In this document: piece by piece, positions 7,168-9,317 of the stretch | Layout: each line of letters begins with the position of its first letter | How positions within the stretch are numbered: position 1 is the stretch's first letter | From: JBBIGV01 sp037447335 | GTDB lineage: Bacteria; Bacteroidota; Ignavibacteria; Ignavibacteriales; Ignavibacteriaceae | Direction of reading: 5' to 3' | Assembly: GCA_037447335.1 (NCBI GenBank) | Contig: JBBIGV010000098.1 | Coordinates: 1 to 9,317 of the forward strand | DNA: 9,317 nucleotides | Program-made: the position numbers and the translations under genes | Notes under the pieces: model-generated | Database searches by the model: none | The model's input: only the letters and a program-made list of their open reading frames with translations | Told to the model about the DNA's origin: nothing

Positions 7168-7782
7168 TCACTTCCTCTCATACTTCCAGTTTCTTCCTTT
7201 ACCCTGGCTTATCCACTCAATTGCAGTTGCCATTCGCTTCGCACGGGTTTCTTCACGCTTTGCTTCTGTGATCCATTCAATATATTCCCGCTTGTTTGAA
7301 GGACTGAAATTTTCAAAGACTGACAAAGCCTTTTTGTTTTTCTTTAACAGTACATAAAAATCATCAGGTATCTTTATTTCTTTTTTAGATGAAGCCGCAG
7401 ATTTCGGAGGGAGTTTAATTCCCGCATCATTCAGTTTTACTGCTTCCTTCAAATATGAAAGCATGATTTTATCAGAAGGCAGATCTTTAAGTGAGGTGAT
7501 TCTGCCTAAATCACCCATTGCAGATTTACCAACCGGATTTATAATCTTCTTCGGATCAGACATTAACGATGCTTTCCAGAATCCGAATGCACAATGCTGT
7601 TTAAATGCCGCCATACTGCATATCACTCCCTTTTACTCAAAATGAGGGAAACCCCATTTAATTGTTTCCTCAACATCCGGGCAGGCTGTGTGCACAAGCT
7701 GTCTGATTTGATTTAGTATTGGCTTTGCAAAATCAGCCGATTTATTTATGTAAGCATCAACTCTTGCATCTTTTTTTGGCAT
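7168..7782 (-). pseudogene. YdeI/OmdA-family protein (DUF1801 + OmdA), split by an in-frame stop
   Basis: Read from ATG 7782 with a strong GGAGG five bases upstream, the frame gives 204 codons in one phase, interrupted only by TAA at codon 50 (7633-7635). Before it comes a 49-residue N-terminus starting MPKKDARVDAYINKSADF and ending IKWGFPHFE; after it KGVICSMAAFKQHCAFGFW continues the same domain. The DUF1801 (YdhG-like) fold spans about 15-115, and the bacteriocin-protection YdeI/OmpD-associated domain about 125-200, with GRITSL at 93-98 and a helix rich in K/R/E near the end. Family members carry an aromatic residue at this point as far as I recall (FEYKG), so one base change, TAT or TAC to TAA, would explain the break. 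The 152-residue frame from GTG 7626 alone lacks the domain's beginning. It could be a real pseudogene, a sequencing error or, less likely, a restart. Function in this family is poorly defined, possibly envelope stress. Last gene of the minus-strand operon. Confidence 0.85.
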
Positions 7783-7787
7783 TATGA

Positions 7788-7792
7788 CCTCC
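7788..7792 (-). promoter_or_regulatory. Strong ribosome binding site that fixes the start of the split YdeI gene
   Basis: On the minus strand GGAGG lies five bases before ATG 7782. It is the best Shine-Dalgarno match in the window and shows that the true gene begins here, upstream of the internal TAA, rather than at the GTG at 7626. Confidence 0.75.
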
Positions 7793-7820
7793 GTTTAATT
7801 TCTATTTGATTTATTTTCAC

Positions 7821-7854
7821 TCAATCAATCAATCAATCAATCATTCTTTCTTTC
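7821..7854. repeat. Tetranucleotide microsatellite (TCAA)n followed by (TTTC)n
   Basis: Five full TCAA units plus TCA run from 7821 to 7843, directly followed by TTCTTTCTTTC to 7854. The second run overlaps the pirin stop codon (TGA, 7853-7855 on the minus strand). The tract lies in the 70-bp gap between the pirin gene and the split YdeI gene, about 30 bases upstream of that gene's ribosome binding site. Such tracts can change length by slipped-strand mispairing. Any change here would alter the leader or the intergenic spacing, not a coding frame. Confidence 0.85.
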
Positions 7855-8704
7855 ACTCCTCCCACTTACCCATCTTACCCGATTGGTAGTCAATCATTGC
7901 CTGGTATATTTCTGCTTTAGTGTTCATCACGAAAGGACCGCTTGCAACCACCGGCTCATTGTATGGTACTGCGTGACCAAATATCAGTATTGAATCTTCA
8001 ATGCAATCAATAGCTATTTCTTCGCCGTTATTTTCAAATTCAATCAGGTTATGAGCAGCAGATTCTTCACCATTAATAAAAATTTTCCCATACACCACGT
8101 AAAACAAAATATTTCTGGAAGCACTTACATTGAGATTAAATTCAGCACCCCTATTAGTTTCAATACTGCTCATAAAAATGTCTGTTAATGGATGAATAGC
8201 GCCCTCCGTATTGTTTAAAGAGCCGGCTGCGAGGTTCATAATTACGCCGTCATTGATAACGATTTGAGGAATCTCTTCTTTATTCAATCCAATATATTTT
8301 GGGGGAGACATTTTTAACTTTGCCGGCAGATTAAGCCATATCTGGATTATATTCACTATGCCGCCGTTTCTTTTGAATTCATCTGAAGAAACTTCGGCAT
8401 GAATAAGCCCGCTGCCTGCTGTCATCCACTGGACACCACCGGCTTTAATAATACTTTTACCGCCTGTTGAATCAGCATGCATTACATCACCGGATAAAAT
8501 GAATGTTACTGTTTCAAACCCGCGATGAGGATGCGGACCAAAGGGCAAACCGCTATTGCCCGGCGGATACTCAACCGGACCATGATGATTTAACAGAAGG
8601 AAAGGATCGATCTGATCCAGTGCAGCATTTGGTAAAGCTCTGAATGTAACAAGTCCGTTCATTGGTTCATCAACTGCTGTGTGTATGCGTCTTATCTTTC
8701 TCAT
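7853..8704 (-). CDS. Pirin family protein (bicupin)
   Basis: A 283-residue cytoplasmic bicupin of the pirin family. Bacterial members are metal-binding proteins, some with quercetin 2,3-dioxygenase activity and others acting as regulators of metabolism or stress. The N-terminal cupin shows FGPHPHRGFETVTFILSG with metal ligands H58 and H60, then GGVQWMTAGSGLIHAE with H102 and E104, so the four expected iron ligands are all present. The C-terminal pirin domain (about 170-283) ends with the family hallmark GPFVMNTKAEIYQAMIDYQ SGK. The start ATG has AAAGGA about six bases upstream. It follows the YdeI-family gene by 16 nt, so the two are very likely co-transcribed. Substrate or partner cannot be inferred. 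Confidence 0.93.
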   Translation of the reverse strand: MRKIRRIHTAVDEPMNGLVTFRALPNAALDQIDPFLLLNHHGPVEYPPGNSGLPFGPHPHRGFETVTFILSGDVMHADSTGGKSIIKAGGVQWMTAGSGLIHAEVSSDEFKRNGGIVNIIQIWLNLPAKLKMSPPKYIGLNKEEIPQIVINDGVIMNLAAGSLNNTEGAIHPLTDIFMSSIETNRGAEFNLNVSASRNILFYVVYGKIFINGEESAAHNLIEFENNGEEIAIDCIEDSILIFGHAVPYNEPVVASGPFVMNTKAEIYQAMIDYQSGKMGKWEE

Positions 8705-8720
8705 ATTATTCCTTTAACAA

Positions 8721-9308
8721 TTATTTAACCATTCCATACATTTTATTTTGCAAGGTCATTTTCAAAAAGTAATTAAGCCTTTGTATAAATATTTCCGGGC
8801 GAGAGCGTGCTGACTCTATCCATCCAATACGGATACGTTTATATGAATCTGGAAATTTTCTGAAATTTTCCCATACAATTTTATTTTCCTTTAATGCGTT
8901 GATTATATCCGGTTTGATTATCAGAGTGCTGTCATCATCTGAAGGATCGAAAACATGATTTATTGACTCAAGTTCGGCTTTAGTCATTTTCTTTTGCCTG
9001 ATTAGTTTCCTGACACGTTCCTTGTTTAAATCAGATAACTGACTGTTTTTCTTTCGCGGTGTAAATCTCTGAACAAATTTTTCATCATCCAGTTTTTTAA
9101 TTATGCTGTCAATCCAGCCGTAACAAAGAGCCTCCTCTACAGCATCATTATATGGCAGTCTCGGATTTCCGCTCTCCTTCTTATAGAAAATTAACCAGAT
9201 ATCTTTTTCATTTTTATGGTTTTTACTGAGCCACCCGCGCCACTTTTTTCTGTCGATTACATATAATCCCAGATTGTTCAATAGAGAAAAAGTTCTAATG
9301 ACCGCCAT
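8721..9308 (-). CDS. YdeI/OmpD-associated family protein
   Basis: A 195-residue protein of the YdeI/OmdA family (COG4430-like). The family part starts at residue 15 with LYVIDRKKWRGWLSKNH, then EEALCYGWIDS (58-68), the QRFTPRK motif (80-86), and a C-terminal OmdA-type helical part with WENF near 146 and a basic, aromatic tail. Members are linked, weakly, to resistance to cationic peptides or bacteriocins; the mechanism is unclear. Residues 1-14 (MAVIRTFSLLNNLG) are encoded exactly by the 48-bp terminal repeat and are not typical of the family. No ribosome binding site precedes ATG 9308, so the native start may have been replaced, or may be a TTG at codon 10. First visible gene of the minus-strand operon with pirin. 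A distant paralogue of the split gene two places downstream. Confidence 0.88.
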   Translation of the reverse strand: MAVIRTFSLLNNLGLYVIDRKKWRGWLSKNHKNEKDIWLIFYKKESGNPRLPYNDAVEEALCYGWIDSIIKKLDDEKFVQRFTPRKKNSQLSDLNKERVRKLIRQKKMTKAELESINHVFDPSDDDSTLIIKPDIINALKENKIVWENFRKFPDSYKRIRIGWIESARSRPEIFIQRLNYFLKMTLQNKMYGMVK

Positions 9309-9313
9309 TAGAA
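9266..9313. repeat. Right copy of 48-bp terminal inverted repeat
   Basis: Exact reverse complement of bases 1-48. It contains the same 21-base hairpin (TTCTAATG-N5-CATTAGAA at 9293-9313) and, on the minus strand, the ATG and first 14 codons of the predicted YdeI-family gene. Four more A residues follow to the window end. The inner boundary falls at the first base of codon 15, just where similarity to the YdeI family begins. Confidence 0.85.
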
Positions 9314-9317
9314 AAAA

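Noticed and set aside
7168..7626. A separate complete 152-residue gene starting at GTG 7626
   Set aside because: The upstream sequence in the same frame encodes the missing first part of the same domain, with its own ATG and strong ribosome binding site. The GTG is an internal codon.
7463..7645. 60-codon plus-strand frame
   Set aside because: It lies opposite the well-supported YdeI/DUF1801 gene, has no family resemblance and appears to be a shadow frame.
1..9317. Small linear plasmid or phage with terminal inverted repeats
   Set aside because: The content is chromosomal housekeeping (lysA, priA, acyl-CoA synthetase) with no replication-initiation, partition or terminal-protein genes. A repeat-bounded contig explains the ends more simply.

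Overview
The window looks like a chromosomal fragment from an AT-rich bacterium, probably of the Bacteroidota/Chlorobiota/Ignavibacteriota group. This placement is an inference from the style of the genes: a PriA of about 820 residues, a fused ADP-forming acyl-CoA synthetase, TAnnTTTG-like boxes upstream of two genes, and YdeI/pirin accessory genes. No rRNA, tRNA, CRISPR array, transposase or phage gene is visible. Both ends of the window carry the same 48-bp sequence in opposite orientation, so the window is probably a whole contig that broke at a repeat.

Left part (1-619): no intact gene. It holds the left copy of the terminal repeat, an open frame running off the left edge, the last 32 codons of a degraded PstS-like phosphate-binding protein gene (minus strand), a perfect 30-bp palindrome touching that remnant, a 120-bp MITE-like element with 15-bp imperfect terminal inverted repeats and an internal palindrome, and the upstream region of the first real gene.

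Centre (620-7165, plus strand): a single-chain ADP-forming acetyl/acyl-CoA synthetase stands alone. After a 175-bp gap come three closely packed genes, probably one operon: lysA (diaminopimelate decarboxylase, lysine synthesis), a small secreted lipoprotein of unknown function, and priA (replication-restart helicase). The gaps inside the group are about 30 nt and 1 nt.

Right part (7168-9308, minus strand): an accessory operon transcribed towards priA and meeting it tail to tail with only 2 nt between the stop codons. In transcription order it holds a YdeI/OmdA-family protein, a pirin-family cupin, and a second YdeI-family gene (DUF1801 + OmdA). The second YdeI gene has a strong ribosome binding site and start codon, but an in-frame TAA at codon 50 splits it. 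A tetranucleotide microsatellite lies between the pirin gene and this broken gene.

The housekeeping genes look ordinary. I see no convincing new defence or mobile system. The points most worth a second look are the single-codon break in the YdeI/DUF1801 gene, the inverted 48-bp terminal repeats (one of which supplies the N-terminus of a predicted protein), the cluster of palindromic/MITE-like repeats beside the phosphate-binding remnant, and the microsatellite in the leader of the broken gene.
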